Notes: generated from the letters alone by a model not told the origin. A DNA stretch of 64,000 nt from Halpernia frigidisoli (GCF_900113805.1 NZ_FOQT01000002.1:186001-250000), one strand, 5' to 3'; numbered from the stretch's first letter, positions 33,060-43,214 are shown. Translations and numbers: made by a program.

Positions 33060-34543
33060 TTATTTTTTTTTAAAATTTTATTGACCTGATCTTTTATGTT
33101 GATAATACGGTTAAGATTATATGCTGAAAATACGGTGGTTGCCATAATTAAAAGTAAACCGGTTCCGTAGGAAATTAAATCATTTGATATCGTCTTCATG
33201 ACAATTAAAGCGGCGAGCGCAATTATAAACTGAACAGCGAAAATCTTTAAAAATTCGCGGTTAAATTTAAAATCGTATTTTAATTTGGCAATAAAATACA
33301 TTTGAACTAAATGTAAAGCATATCCTAAACCAAAGGAGTAACCTAACCCTTCTAAACCCCAAAAATAGAATCCGACACAACTAAAAGCTGAGTGATAAAT
33401 ATTTGCAACAAGTTCACTCCAAAAAAAAACTTTTGTGTCATTTTTAGCAATCACAATAAACCCAAGCAGCCATGCCGCTGCTTTAAAAAACATTCCAACC
33501 ATTGCAAGCTGCATCATGGATTCTGTCGGTAAAAATGCTCTACTGTATAAAATAATTATAGCAAAATTAACGAAAACCACGAACGCCGTAAGTATAGGGC
33601 CTAAAATTATTAATGCTACATTTCCCTGCTGATTAACTATCAATGAAAATTTTGATTTATCATAAATTGATGCAGATAAACGAGGAAAATAATCTGTAGC
33701 CATTGCTGTAAAAACGATGCCAACGTAAGAATTGATAATTCCAAAACCCGCAGTGTAAAAACCAACCTGCTCCAGACCGCCAAAACGAGTGATAAAAATT
33801 CTGACACCATAAGAGCATGCGGTAGCTATAATTCCACTTAAACTTAAAAAAAATCCCAGTTTCAGCATTCCCTGCCCTTTTGCCCAGGTTTCTTTAAAAT
33901 TAAGATTTGGTAAAACAAATTTTAATCTCGCATAGAAAAACTGCGTTACAATTAAAGTCATGGCAGACATCACGATCATCGCCGGCACAATGCCTTTAAT
34001 TCCATAAATAAAATAAAGCGGAAAAGTCACTACCAATGAGATAACAGAACTTGCCATATTGGCATATGCCAGCCATTTTAGTTGTCTCGTGCCCTGTAGT
34101 ACCGCATCTTTACCAAGGGTCAACTGACCAAGAAAAAGCGTTACTGATAGTAACACAAAAGACCAGGTATAATCGTAATTATCAAACGTCAGTTTAGAAA
34201 GTAGAGGCGAGAGAATTAACGTTAAAATCATCCCCAAACCGCCTGTGTACCAAACCAGTTTATTTAACACACCTGAAATTTCCAGTAATTTTCCCTGATC
34301 GGCTTGTTCATTGGCGTAAGCGATATCTTTTATACTGCTCGCGCCCAAACCAAAACTGGTGACGGAAGTGATCAAGCCAATTGTTGAGGTTAAAAGTCCG
34401 TACAAACCGATACCAATTGGCCCGACTATTACCGCAATAAATTTTGCGCGGAGTATTGAGATCAGAATATTAAAAACCTGAACACCTCCAAAAATTGAGG
34501 TTGCCTTAAATATCTGTTTATAAGAAGAGTTTTCCTGAGACAT
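33056..34543 (-). CDS. wzx: Wzx-type oligosaccharide flippase
   Basis: A 495-residue membrane protein with about 12-14 hydrophobic segments of the MATE-like polysaccharide transport superfamily. The opening YKQIFKATSIFGGVQVFNIL, IGPIGIGLYGLLTSTIGLI and LGASSIKDIA match O-antigen flippases of Bacteroidota. It would move undecaprenyl-linked repeat units from cytoplasmic to periplasmic face for polymerisation. It is the only flippase seen in the window. Confidence 0.9.
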   Translation of the reverse strand: MSQENSSYKQIFKATSIFGGVQVFNILISILRAKFIAVIVGPIGIGLYGLLTSTIGLITSVTSFGLGASSIKDIAYANEQADQGKLLEISGVLNKLVWYTGGLGMILTLILSPLLSKLTFDNYDYTWSFVLLSVTLFLGQLTLGKDAVLQGTRQLKWLAYANMASSVISLVVTFPLYFIYGIKGIVPAMIVMSAMTLIVTQFFYARLKFVLPNLNFKETWAKGQGMLKLGFFLSLSGIIATACSYGVRIFITRFGGLEQVGFYTAGFGIINSYVGIVFTAMATDYFPRLSASIYDKSKFSLIVNQQGNVALIILGPILTAFVVFVNFAIIILYSRAFLPTESMMQLAMVGMFFKAAAWLLGFIVIAKNDTKVFFWSELVANIYHSAFSCVGFYFWGLEGLGYSFGLGYALHLVQMYFIAKLKYDFKFNREFLKIFAVQFIIALAALIVMKTISNDLISYGTGLLLIMATTVFSAYNLNRIINIKDQVNKILKKNK

Positions 34544-34584
34544 TTTAAAATTTTAAATATGTAATTGTAAAATTTAATTAATAG

Positions 34585-35271
34585 CTAATTAGTAATATCT
34601 CTATTCCATGAAACATTTTCTCTCACAATTTTTGCCGGATTACCTGCTACTAAAACATTATCTGGATATGATTTATTGATAATTTTACTTTGTCCGGCTA
34701 CAATACAATTATTTCCAATAGTAGAGCCTTTCAAAATATTTACATTGTTTGCTAACCAAACATGATTACCAATTTTTACCTCTTTCTGATGTTCTTGGCC
34801 TGCTATTGAGTGCCAATCTGAATCTGTAATAAAAACCTGCCACGCACATAAAAAATCTTCTCCTATTGTAATTTTTTTATTAACCATCACGATTGAGTTT
34901 GCAGTGATACCAGAACCAGATTCAAATCTTCTACCGCCAATTTGTAAAAAAGCAGATTTTTCCAAAAATATTCTCACTCCATTACCTATGACGAAATCAC
35001 CTTTAATATCTAATAAACTTTCTTCTGCTAAAGATATTACAACATTCTCTGTACCTGATATGTGAGGGATAATATTCAGAGTTCCTCGAAGAATAAATTT
35101 TGAATTTTTTCCTTTTATAAATTTGAATTTTAAATAAGGATCACCTAAACTGATTTTTCCGCCTCCATCATCAACATAAATAGCTGTGTAGTATACCGAT
35201 TTTATTTTGCAGATAAAAATTCTTAATGCTAAAAATGGATTTAAAATTAAGAATAGAATCTTTCTTAACAT
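34585..35271 (-). CDS. WbbJ-type hexapeptide acyltransferase
   Basis: A 228-residue protein with a hydrophobic N-terminus and a left-handed beta-helix in the second half: ISGTENVVISLAEESLLDI, GSGITANSIVMVNKKITIG, TDSDWHSIAGQ, NHVWLANNVNILKGSTIGNN and VLVAGNPAKIVRE. Members O-acetylate sugars of O-antigens. It begins at the base before the FdtB start region ends (adjacent genes), so it is part of the 3-amino-sugar cassette mRNA. Donor is presumably acetyl-CoA; the acceptor is unknown. Confidence 0.82.
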   Translation of the reverse strand: MLRKILFLILNPFLALRIFICKIKSVYYTAIYVDDGGGKISLGDPYLKFKFIKGKNSKFILRGTLNIIPHISGTENVVISLAEESLLDIKGDFVIGNGVRIFLEKSAFLQIGGRRFESGSGITANSIVMVNKKITIGEDFLCAWQVFITDSDWHSIAGQEHQKEVKIGNHVWLANNVNILKGSTIGNNCIVAGQSKIINKSYPDNVLVAGNPAKIVRENVSWNRDITN

Positions 35272-36372
35272 TTAAAGTGAATTTAGGGCTGAAATAACTT
35301 CGGAAACTTCGTCTTCTGACATCACAGGACTGACAGGTAAACTCACGACCTCATCATGAATTTTCTCTGTTATCGGAAAACTTAAATTATTGTAGTATTT
35401 ATAAGCTTTTTGTTTGTGTGGCGGAATTGGATAATGAATTAAAGTCTGAATTCCTTTTTCTAAAAGTTTATCCTGAATATCTTTTCTATTTTCTGTGCGG
35501 ATGACAAATAAATGCCAAACATGCGCTTTTGGATCGGTCGGCAAATGAGGAAGCGTGATCTTTGAATTATTAATTTCCGAAACGTAACGTTCTGCTATTT
35601 TTCGGCGCTTTTCATTATCTGCGTCAATATATTTTAATTTAACATCAAGAACAGCAGCCTGAATTTCATCCAGACGGCTGTTTAAACCCTGATATTTATT
35701 AACATATTTTTCATCAGAACCATAATTCGCTATAGCCCGGATAGTTTTTGCCAAAAGTTCGTCTTTACACGTTACTGCGCCGGCATCGCCCAACGCACCC
35801 AGATTTTTACCCGGATAAAAACTAAATCCTGCAGCATCACCCAGATTTCCGGATTTTGTACCGTTCCATTCTGCACCGATCGCCTGCGCATTATCTTCAA
35901 TTATCTTTAAGTCGTGTTTTTTAGCTAAAGCTTCTAATTCTTCCGACCAACAAATCTGTCCATACAGATGAACAACCATTATTGCTTTTGTTTTTGGCGT
36001 AATTAGGGCTTCAATTTTTTTAACATCTAAATTGTAATTTTCAATATCCGGTTCTGCAAAAACAGGTTTCAAACGATTGTCAGTAATGGCTAAAAGCGAA
36101 GCGATGTAAGTATTTGCCGGAACAATCACTTCATCTCCAAATTTCATTTGTCCAAGCTCTAAATAAGATTTAAAGATCAATCTTAAAGCATCCAGACCGT
36201 TTGCCACGCCAATGGCATTTGGCGAACCCGTATATTTTGATAAATGGTTTTCAAAGTTTTTCACTTCATTACCTAAAAGATACCAGCCGCTACGGAAGGT
36301 TTCTAAGAGTTTTGCTTCAATTTCTTCCTGATACTGAAGATTTATTTTTTGTAGGTCTAAAAATTTGATCAT
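35272..36372 (-). CDS. fdtB: FdtB-type dTDP-3-keto-6-deoxyhexose aminotransferase
   Basis: A 366-residue DegT-family PLP aminotransferase: [74 protein letters not shown] (Asp160) and [16 protein letters not shown] with the Schiff-base Lys189. These features are those of FdtB/QdtB, which aminate C3 of dTDP-3-keto-6-deoxy-hexose. The FdtA-like isomerases and an FdtC/WbpD-like acetyltransferase lie directly upstream. It overlaps the GNAT gene by four bases (ATGA). Confidence 0.88.
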   Translation of the reverse strand: MIKFLDLQKINLQYQEEIEAKLLETFRSGWYLLGNEVKNFENHLSKYTGSPNAIGVANGLDALRLIFKSYLELGQMKFGDEVIVPANTYIASLLAITDNRLKPVFAEPDIENYNLDVKKIEALITPKTKAIMVVHLYGQICWSEELEALAKKHDLKIIEDNAQAIGAEWNGTKSGNLGDAAGFSFYPGKNLGALGDAGAVTCKDELLAKTIRAIANYGSDEKYVNKYQGLNSRLDEIQAAVLDVKLKYIDADNEKRRKIAERYVSEINNSKITLPHLPTDPKAHVWHLFVIRTENRKDIQDKLLEKGIQTLIHYPIPPHKQKAYKYYNNLSFPITEKIHDEVVSLPVSPVMSEDEVSEVISALNSL

Positions 36373-36905
36373 AACTTATTAATTGTATGGAAATTTTGAA
36401 ACTTGACAAGCATTTTTTCAAAATCATCTTTAAAAAATTCGAAATATACGTCTGTGTCTGTTTCTTTATAAATTTTTGCTCCGTATGATAAATGAAAATT
36501 TATCACTTTTTTATTATCCTTTCTTACTTCAAATTCGGCTTTTTGCAATTTTAAATCGTAGAAAGCAAAATTATACGTTAAAATAATACTTTCAACTGCA
36601 ATAACCGGTGAGGTATGTTTTTTTATTATCCACCTTCCGCAGGTAAAAATTTGATCCTTAATATCGTATACTCCTCCCGTTCCTACTTTATCACCGCTTT
36701 TTGATAATAACATCAAATAATAATCATTTTCTTTTTTTATTTGGTCGGAGATCCAATTTTTTTGTTTTTCTAATTGAGGTGACGTCGTATTAAGGTATTT
36801 GTTAAGCTCAGGATTAAGCCGTAATTCCAGGATAAATTCTGCATCATCAACAACAACCGATCTTATAATAACATTCTTACCACATAAATTTCCATTTAAA
36901 ATCAT
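36369..36905 (-). CDS. GNAT-family N-acetyltransferase
   Basis: A 178-residue protein with the GNAT layout: [21 protein letters not shown] (strand 1/helix 1), [13 protein letters not shown] (strand 4), [29 protein letters not shown] (acetyl-CoA-binding strand and helix), [29 protein letters not shown]. The position between the hexapeptide acetyltransferase and FdtB suggests it acylates an amino sugar, perhaps with a group other than acetyl. The substrate cannot be read from sequence. Confidence 0.78.
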   Translation of the reverse strand: MILNGNLCGKNVIIRSVVVDDAEFILELRLNPELNKYLNTTSPQLEKQKNWISDQIKKENDYYLMLLSKSGDKVGTGGVYDIKDQIFTCGRWIIKKHTSPVIAVESIILTYNFAFYDLKLQKAEFEVRKDNKKVINFHLSYGAKIYKETDTDVYFEFFKDDFEKMLVKFQNFHTINKL

Positions 36906-36913
36906 TTTTTAAA

Positions 36914-37402
36914 TTAGATTTTATTTGTAATAATGCCATTACCGTCAATATTTCCCTTATGTTTAGCAGGATTACCAAACCATACCGTATTTGCTGGGAC
37001 ATTCTTTGTAACAACACTTCCAGCGCCAATTAGGGCGTTTTCACCAATAACATTTCCCGCGATGATAGTTGCATTCGCACCAATTGAGGCGCCTTTTTTA
37101 ACTAAAGTTTTAGCAAAAACTTCAGGATATTTTTTTGATCTCGGTACAAGGTCATTTGTGAAAGTCACATTTGGACCAATAAACACATTATCTTCTAAAG
37201 TGACGCCATCCCAGATCTGAACGCCTGGTTTTATTGTAACATTATCACCGATCACAACATCGTTTTCAATCAAAACCTGACAGTTAATATTACAATTATC
37301 TCCTATAACAGCTTCTCTTAAAACAACACAAAATTGCCAAATAAAGGTATTTTCACCAATATTTTGAGATTGTACGTCTGCAAGTGGATGAATTTTAGCC
37401 AT
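36914..37402 (-). CDS. FdtC/WbpD-like sugar N-acetyltransferase
   Basis: A 162-residue left-handed beta-helix protein composed almost entirely of hexapeptide repeats: [71 protein letters not shown] and [20 protein letters not shown]. The 'TFTNDLxPRS ... [15 protein letters not shown]' set is shared by WbpD, FdtC and QdtC, which acetylate 3-amino groups of nucleotide sugars. It overlaps the FdtA-like gene upstream by eight bases. Confidence 0.84.
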   Translation of the reverse strand: MAKIHPLADVQSQNIGENTFIWQFCVVLREAVIGDNCNINCQVLIENDVVIGDNVTIKPGVQIWDGVTLEDNVFIGPNVTFTNDLVPRSKKYPEVFAKTLVKKGASIGANATIIAGNVIGENALIGAGSVVTKNVPANTVWFGNPAKHKGNIDGNGIITNKI

Positions 37403-37811
37403 TTTTTCGGTAATTTTTAAAATCGTCGTAATCTCTTATATAATCATTCTCTATATATTCCATTGATGCTAACACCAAGCAGATACTTCCGCTGGAAAAT
37501 CCTTTCATTTCCCGCCATATTCCAGGCTTTATGTGAAGTGCCATATTTGGATGATTCAGGAAAATTTCTTTTTTGTTCATTCCGTCATCGAGGATAAAAG
37601 TGAATGAACCACTTGCCGCAACAACGTATTGCTGAAGGTCATAATGAGAGTGACCGCCTCTTTCTGCACCCATCGGTACATCATACAAATAATAAATTCT
37701 TTTAATATCAAAAGTAATATTATCACCATTTTCCAATACCGTTAAACTTCCACTTTCATTATGAACTATAGGAAGTTCTACCAAAGTGCAGTCTTCTACA
37801 TTATATTTCAT
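37395..37811 (-). CDS. fdtA: FdtA/WxcM-like dTDP-4-keto-6-deoxyglucose 3,4-isomerase, copy 2
   Basis: A 138-residue cupin of normal FdtA length. It contains [17 protein letters not shown], followed by [31 protein letters not shown] and [20 protein letters not shown]. Both histidines of the FdtA active-site motif (RGxHxH) are kept here. The reaction moves the keto group from C4 to C3 of dTDP-4-keto-6-deoxyglucose, ready for FdtB. It overlaps the upstream paralogue by 11 bases and the next gene by eight. Confidence 0.86.
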   Translation of the reverse strand: MKYNVEDCTLVELPIVHNESGSLTVLENGDNITFDIKRIYYLYDVPMGAERGGHSHYDLQQYVVAASGSFTFILDDGMNKKEIFLNHPNMALHIKPGIWREMKGFSSGSICLVLASMEYIENDYIRDYDDFKNYRKNG

Positions 37812-38205
37812 TCCTTAAAGTTTTAAACCGGTCAAAATCTCGTATATAATCATCCGCGTCGAAATGCTTGTCTGAAACAATTAAAGCCAAAGAATTAGTG
37901 GAAAAATTTTCTAATCTTCGCCAGTACATTTTTGGAACATATAAACCATCATAAGATCTATTTAAAGAAAATTTTGTTTCTTTTTCACCATTGTTTATTA
38001 TTACATCAAAACTGCCTGATAATGCCACAATAAATTCCTGCTGCTCCTTAAAAGCGTGACTTCCTCTCACTTCTCCACCCGGAACATCGTAGATCCAGTA
38101 AGTGCGGGCGATCTCGAACGGTAACTGGTTTGGATGTTCGAAGAAAGATAAATTTCCGCGTTTGTCCAAAATTTTTGGAAGACTGATGATTTGAGGTTTC
38201 AGCAT
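37801..38205 (-). CDS. FdtA/WxcM-like sugar 3,4-isomerase, copy 1 (altered His motif)
   Basis: A 134-residue cupin closely related in layout to the next gene: LDKRGNLSFFEHPNQLPF, RTYWIYDVPGGEVRGSHAFK, QQEFIVALSGSFDVIINNGE, YVPKMYWRRLENFS and [18 protein letters not shown]. The motif that reads RGxHxH in FdtA and in copy 2 is RGSHAF here, so the second histidine is replaced by Phe. It may be a second isomerase with different stereochemistry, or a partner subunit. First gene of the 3-amino-sugar cassette. Confidence 0.84.
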   Translation of the reverse strand: MLKPQIISLPKILDKRGNLSFFEHPNQLPFEIARTYWIYDVPGGEVRGSHAFKEQQEFIVALSGSFDVIINNGEKETKFSLNRSYDGLYVPKMYWRRLENFSTNSLALIVSDKHFDADDYIRDFDRFKTLRNEI

Positions 38206-38271
38206 TTTAATTATTTAAAAAACATTTAAACAGACTTTATAGAAAATAACAACTTTTTAAAATAATCTTAT

Positions 38272-38613
38272 TTAAATTCTATTATAATCATCTTCGACAC
38301 GAACAATATCGTCTTCACCAAAGTACGTCCCGTATTGAACTTCAATAAAAACAACGGGCTCCGAAGTTTTATTTTCAATTCTGTGATGTGCACCAAGCTT
38401 TATTTGCGCAACATCACCTACATAATAATCCCTAATATCTTCATTAATAGTGATCGTGCCAAGTCCGGAAACTATAGTCCAAACTTCTGCTCGCTTGTGG
38501 TGGTATTGCAAAGATAGCCTTTGACCGGGGTTTACTAAAATTCGCTTTACTTTATAGGTTTCCCCATCTTCCAATACCCAATACTCTCCCCAAGGTCTAA
38601 AATCGTGTTCCAT
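38272..38613 (-). CDS. Stand-alone cupin, mannose-6-phosphate isomerase type II-like domain
   Basis: A 113-residue protein equal to the C-terminal isomerase domain of bifunctional ManC/AlgA: RPWGEYWVLEDGETYKVKRI, NPGQRLSLQYHHKRAEVW (metal-binding His), VSGLGTITINED, GAHHRIENKTSEPVVFIEVQYG and EDDIVRVEDDYNR. The guanylyltransferase half is absent from the window. Short versions of this kind are common in flavobacterial capsule loci; the likely function is mannose/fructose-6-phosphate isomerisation but this is uncertain. It sits 10 bases after wzc. Confidence 0.82.
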   Translation of the reverse strand: MEHDFRPWGEYWVLEDGETYKVKRILVNPGQRLSLQYHHKRAEVWTIVSGLGTITINEDIRDYYVGDVAQIKLGAHHRIENKTSEPVVFIEVQYGTYFGEDDIVRVEDDYNRI

Positions 38614-38623
38614 TAAATCTATT

Positions 38624-40996
38624 TTAAAACTTATCTTTTATTTTTTGCAGAAAGCTTTTATCCTGCGCTTTATATCCATAGCCGTATTTGTTACCGTAAC
38701 TGAAATAGTCTTTACGAACATCATTTAACACAAAACCTGCATTTTTAATTTTACCTTCTGTTACGTTTTTATTGACAAATTCTATCAAAGCTTTTTCCGT
38801 GTAGCCTGATCTCGTTACATAAAGTGTGCAATCTGCAAGATCTGCTATTAAGAAAGTGTCTGTAACCAGCATCATAGGTGCTGTGTCAACAATAATATAG
38901 TCATATTCCAATTTTAATTCCTTAAGCAAAATTTCAAATCTACCATTAAGTAGCAATTCTGTAGGATTTGGTGGAATGCTTCCCGAATAAATTACATCAC
39001 AGTTTTTATTAAATGAAGACTGGTGTATAATTCCGGAAAGTGCAACCTGATCATCGTAAAGATATTCGGTAAGACCGCTTAGTCCTTTTCTTTCCGTATT
39101 ATAGCGCTGCAGTTGTGGATTCCTGATATCTGCACCGATAATAATTACTTTTTTACTTGGCGATGCCATTGTCAGTACTAGATTGACTGAAGTAAAAGTT
39201 TTTCCTTCACCTTTTGTCGTCGATGTAACAAAAACCACTTTACCTTCAGTTTTTTTCGGTAATATGAAATTAGCATTTGTGATCAGAATTCTAAACGATT
39301 CTGCTAAAGGCGACAGATCATTGATCTGAACAACATCTTCACCACTTTTCATTACATGGGGAATTTCCGCCAAAACAGGAATTCCAGAAATTTTTTCCAG
39401 ATCATGTTTAGATTTGATCTTGTTATTCAATAATTCAAGTAAATAAATTAATAAAAAAGGTAAAAATAATCCAACCATTAACGCTCCCGCCAAAAACACC
39501 GTTTTCTTTGGTGCAACCGGGGAATCAGAACTGTATGCATAATCTACAACACGTGCTTTGTTTGCTGTCACTGCTAAAGATATAGCAGTTTCCTCCCTTT
39601 TTTGCAAAAGTAATAGATAAAGATTCTCTTTTATTTGCTGCTGTCTTTCAATGCTTCGGAACAGTTTTTCCTGTTGAGGGATCTGAGTAATTTTACCAGA
39701 AATTTTATTCTGTTCCATTACATACTGGTCTTTCGACAGCTGTAAACCAGATCTGTTTTTTTGAAGACTTTCTAAAACCGAAGATTTCAACGAAGAAATT
39801 TGCTTTGTAAGATCGACTACTAATGGATTTTTTGTGGTTGCATTTTCAAGTAAGCGGTTTCTTTCTAACACCAACTGGTTATATGCAGAAATACTGGCCG
39901 TAGCGTTTGGACTGATCAAACCAACATTGGATGGCATCACATCTGAAATATCCTGTCTTGCAACACTATTGATCAAATAGGTGTTTAATTCTAGCTGAGA
40001 TTCGAGCTCAAGTTGTTTTTGTCTGGCATCTGCGGAAGTCTGCAAACTTATTTTAGCTTCTTCCTCCAGATCTGTAATTTTGTTTGCAGATTTAAAACGC
40101 TCTTTTTCATTTTCAACATTGCCTAATTCTTTTGAAATCAAGTCAATCCGACCATCAATAAAAGCTTTTGTCTTTTGAGATTCAGAGTTTTTATCTGATA
40201 TCGCATCTTCATTGTAAACGACAGTTAAATTATTTAAAAGTGCTTTTGCCTTTTCAGTGTTAGGATAATCCATTGTCAAACCAATAACAGTCGCCTCTTT
40301 ATTCACTAAAGAAACTTTCAATAAGCCCTGATAGCGGTCAACGGCATTTAAGGTTGGAATATATGTAAATGATAAATTCTTTATCTCACCTGCCTTTTTT
40401 TGATTAAATTTAGGATTACGCAAAATCATCACATTTGCATTCGGTAGACTTATGGTTTTATTAAATGTTGTGGTAATAGATTTTTTTAATTTCTCAGCGC
40501 TTATAACAATTTTATCACCTTTGATATCAAGCATAAAAGGCCCAGAAACAAGCTCTGTATCTGGCTTTTCATTAATGATTTGTATTTTTATAGGCGAAGT
40601 ATCGTCGTAGAGTTCGCGGTCAATAAATTTCCCTTTGCTGAAAACAGAAGTCTGAAAATTCAAATTTTCGACCACCCCTTTCATTAATTTTTTAGATTTA
40701 AAAATTTCGATCTCGTTTTCAACACCGTTGGTATTGATGCCGCCAAGACCTGAAAGATCCGTCAGTCCAAAATCACCCACCGCGGAGGGTGTTTTTTTGG
40801 CATCTTTGATCAAAACTGAAGATTTTGTGCTGTAAACTGTAGGCTGAAATTTTAAATAAACGTAGCTGACCGCTAAAATTATAAATGCAGAAATTGCGAA
40901 CCAATACCATCTTCTTATAAATGGTTTTATAATTTCCTGCAGGTTTAATTCAGCTTCCGGCTGTTCAATAAGGCTTTTTTGATTCATGTATGACAA
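38624..40996 (-). CDS. wzc: Wzc-type polysaccharide co-polymerase and BY-kinase
   Basis: A 790-residue inner-membrane protein. N-terminal Wzz domain with a first membrane helix (residues ~30-50), a long periplasmic coiled-coil region (~250-460), a second membrane helix (~505-525), then a cytoplasmic tyrosine kinase: Walker A VTSTTKGEGKTFTS near 590, Walker A' VIIIGADIRNPQ, Walker B YIIVDTAPMML. The C-terminus has a cluster of five tyrosines (DYFSYGNKYGYGYK) for autophosphorylation. Wzc controls chain length and works with Wza, whose gene ends seven bases upstream. The two domains are fused as in proteobacteria, not split as in Gram-positives. Confidence 0.94.
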   Translation of the reverse strand: MSYMNQKSLIEQPEAELNLQEIIKPFIRRWYWFAISAFIILAVSYVYLKFQPTVYSTKSSVLIKDAKKTPSAVGDFGLTDLSGLGGINTNGVENEIEIFKSKKLMKGVVENLNFQTSVFSKGKFIDRELYDDTSPIKIQIINEKPDTELVSGPFMLDIKGDKIVISAEKLKKSITTTFNKTISLPNANVMILRNPKFNQKKAGEIKNLSFTYIPTLNAVDRYQGLLKVSLVNKEATVIGLTMDYPNTEKAKALLNNLTVVYNEDAISDKNSESQKTKAFIDGRIDLISKELGNVENEKERFKSANKITDLEEEAKISLQTSADARQKQLELESQLELNTYLINSVARQDISDVMPSNVGLISPNATASISAYNQLVLERNRLLENATTKNPLVVDLTKQISSLKSSVLESLQKNRSGLQLSKDQYVMEQNKISGKITQIPQQEKLFRSIERQQQIKENLYLLLLQKREETAISLAVTANKARVVDYAYSSDSPVAPKKTVFLAGALMVGLFLPFLLIYLLELLNNKIKSKHDLEKISGIPVLAEIPHVMKSGEDVVQINDLSPLAESFRILITNANFILPKKTEGKVVFVTSTTKGEGKTFTSVNLVLTMASPSKKVIIIGADIRNPQLQRYNTERKGLSGLTEYLYDDQVALSGIIHQSSFNKNCDVIYSGSIPPNPTELLLNGRFEILLKELKLEYDYIIVDTAPMMLVTDTFLIADLADCTLYVTRSGYTEKALIEFVNKNVTEGKIKNAGFVLNDVRKDYFSYGNKYGYGYKAQDKSFLQKIKDKF

Positions 40997-41002
40997 ACTT
41001 TA

Positions 41003-41800
41003 TTATCTGAAGATCAGGGCAATTATTGTTACTAAAATACCGGCGACAGAAATGTAAATTGGAGTATTTGGATCCAGCTTTGCTGTTTTTTGCTTCGTTT
41101 TATTTGCAGAAACTAAAATAACGTCATTTTGTTTTAGTTCATAAAAATCAGAGTTGATAAAGTTTGCATCCTGAACGTCTATCCGTTTTTTTGTCACAAC
41201 TCCATCTACTGTTCTAAGTATCAGAACATCATCCCTATTACCATATATAGTTAAATCTCCGGCTAAGCCCAATGCGTTCAAAACTGTAGCTTTCCCACTT
41301 GCAACAGTGTAATCACCCGGTCTGCTCACTTCACCCAAGACGGTGATCCTGAAATTGGTGATCCTGATATTGACTGTAGGGTTTTTCACATAAGTGCTTA
41401 TTTTTTTTTCCAATTCATTTTTAAGGTCAAGAATAGTTTTGCCTTTTGTATCAACAGTCCCGATAAGCGGAAAATCTATCTGATTATTACTGTCCACCAC
41501 ATAAGTAGGACCTACGAAATTCTGTTGCGCACTCGGTATTGTGTTTTTACTCGCTCCCGATTCCTGAATTATAGCAGAAGAAGAGTAATTTTTATTAAAA
41601 GGTTTAACCACATCCTGATCGCGTGCGTTGACAATAATGATCAATTCATCCCCAATCTGAAGACTTGGATTTTTATTTTCCAGGGCTTTTTCTGTGGCTA
41701 CAGATTCCAGATTATTAAGATAATTAAGGCTGTCAACCCTCGCTGTTGTGCAGGACACTAATAAAAAACTGAGAACAGCAACTAATATTATTTTATTCAT
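41003..41800 (-). CDS. wza: Wza-like outer-membrane polysaccharide export lipoprotein
   Basis: A 265-residue lipoprotein (signal MNKIILVAVLSFLLVSC, Cys17). It has the Poly_export domain (LQIGDELIIIVNARDQDVV ... VVDSNNQIDFPLIGTV, ILDLKNELEKKI) and one SLBB repeat (VLGEVSRPGDYTVASGKATVLNALGLAGDLT). A hydrophobic helix at the C-terminus (IYISVAGILVTIIALIF) replaces the amphipathic barrel helix of E. coli Wza, which is shorter here, as in other Bacteroidota. The ATG at 41800 is chosen over 41827 because it gives a clean signal peptide and follows the promoter element at 41817-41824. Confidence 0.9.
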   Translation of the reverse strand: MNKIILVAVLSFLLVSCTTARVDSLNYLNNLESVATEKALENKNPSLQIGDELIIIVNARDQDVVKPFNKNYSSSAIIQESGASKNTIPSAQQNFVGPTYVVDSNNQIDFPLIGTVDTKGKTILDLKNELEKKISTYVKNPTVNIRITNFRITVLGEVSRPGDYTVASGKATVLNALGLAGDLTIYGNRDDVLILRTVDGVVTKKRIDVQDANFINSDFYELKQNDVILVSANKTKQKTAKLDPNTPIYISVAGILVTIIALIFR

Positions 41801-41816
41801 ACTTTTTTTGAGTTTG

Positions 41817-41824
41817 CAAATGTA
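41817..41824 (-). promoter_or_regulatory. Putative -7 promoter element before wza-wzc
   Basis: TACATTTG on the minus strand matches TAnnTTTG, 17 bases before the wza ATG. It lies in a 127-base gap after the dehydrogenase gene, so export genes may have their own start site. Confidence 0.45.
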
Positions 41825-41927
41825 CACAATTTAAAAATTTATCATTCCCAACAAAATCTTAAAATGTAACTGGCTTTCCCTGATTTTAACGTATAAATAT
41901 AGTTTTTCTTGTTCAAATGAAGAAAAT

Positions 41928-43211
41928 TTATAACAGTAAAAACTCAGAAAATTCTTTTAGATTAAAAATTATGCCAGAATCTTTAAGGAAAGTTTTAAAA
42001 TGAAAACCCTGAAATTTATTGTGATCGACCGCTTTTATAATTAAATCGAACTTTTTATTATCGAGGTCAGATTCACTAATAACTGATTTAAAGTTGGCAT
42101 ATCCTCCACATTGTATTTTCGAAAGATAAGGATCAAAAACAGTAATATCAATGTCATATTCCTGCAATGCAGCTATCAAATCCGCGATCTTAGTATTTCT
42201 GACATCGGGACAGTTTTCTTTAAAAGTAAAGCCAAGTATTAAAATTTCAGCATTTTTGACCGCTATATTTTTTTTGATCATTAATTTAATAATTTCACTA
42301 GCTGCATATTTTGCCATTGAATCATTAATTCTTCTTCCTGCTAAAATAATTTCCGGATTATAGCCAAATTCCTGTGCTTTTTGCGCCAGATAATAGGGAT
42401 CGACTCCAATACAGTGGCCACCAACAAGTCCTGGTTTAAATGGTAAAAAGTTCCATTTCGTTCCTGCCGCGGCCAAAACATCAGAAGTATTAATTTCCAT
42501 TAAATTAAAAATCTTAGCCAGCTCGTTGACAAAAGCGATATTGATATCTCGTTGAGAGTTTTCTATTACTTTGGCAGCTTCTGCCACTCTAATCGTTGGT
42601 GCTAAATGTGTGCCTGCAGTAATCACTGATTTATAAAGTTCATTTATAATATCAGCGCTTTCTGCCGTTGATCCACTTGTTACTTTTAAAATTTTATCTA
42701 CGGTATGCTCCTTATCTCCGGGATTTATTCTTTCGGGTGAATAACCTGCAAAAAAATCGGTGTTAAATTTTAATCCGGAAATTTTTTCAATGATAGGAAT
42801 ACATTCTTCCTCTGTTGCTCCCGGATAAACTGTGGATTCATAAATAATAATATCTCCTTTTTTTATAATTTTTCCTACCGTTTCACTCGCGGTGAAAAGG
42901 GGTGAAAGATCCGGGTGATTATGTTTGTCAACGGGCGTTGGAACAGTTATAATATAAATATTCGAGTCATTTATTTGCGATAAATCTGAAGTACAAAACA
43001 GACCAACCTGCTCATCTGAATGTTTTTTTTCAAGCAAAACTGATTTCAGTAAATCCTCCGAAATCTCCAGAGTATCATCAATACCTTTTTGTAATTGATA
43101 AATACGGTCTTCATCAATATCAAATCCTACAACAGCATATTTTGTGGCAAAAAGCCTCGCAAGCGGTAAACCAACATATCCGAGGCCAACAATCGTAATT
43201 TTATGTTTCAT
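41928..43211 (-). CDS. UDP-N-acetylhexosamine 6-dehydrogenase (TviB/WbpO type)
   Basis: A 427-residue nucleotide-sugar dehydrogenase: NAD-binding TIVGLGYVGLPLARLFA, TVPTPVDKHNHPDLSPL, YESTVYPGATEEECIPIIE, FAGYSPERINPGDKEHT, the catalytic Cys267 in GLVGGHCIGVDPYYLA and GFTFKENCPDVRNTK. Such enzymes oxidise C6 twice to give a uronic acid. TviB/WbpO members use UDP-GlcNAc or UDP-GalNAc; with the adjacent 4-epimerase the product is predicted to be UDP-GalNAcA. It is four bases after the epimerase gene. Confidence 0.9.
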   Translation of the reverse strand: MKHKITIVGLGYVGLPLARLFATKYAVVGFDIDEDRIYQLQKGIDDTLEISEDLLKSVLLEKKHSDEQVGLFCTSDLSQINDSNIYIITVPTPVDKHNHPDLSPLFTASETVGKIIKKGDIIIYESTVYPGATEEECIPIIEKISGLKFNTDFFAGYSPERINPGDKEHTVDKILKVTSGSTAESADIINELYKSVITAGTHLAPTIRVAEAAKVIENSQRDINIAFVNELAKIFNLMEINTSDVLAAAGTKWNFLPFKPGLVGGHCIGVDPYYLAQKAQEFGYNPEIILAGRRINDSMAKYAASEIIKLMIKKNIAVKNAEILILGFTFKENCPDVRNTKIADLIAALQEYDIDITVFDPYLSKIQCGGYANFKSVISESDLDNKKFDLIIKAVDHNKFQGFHFKTFLKDSGIIFNLKEFSEFLLL

Positions 43212-43214
43212 CTT

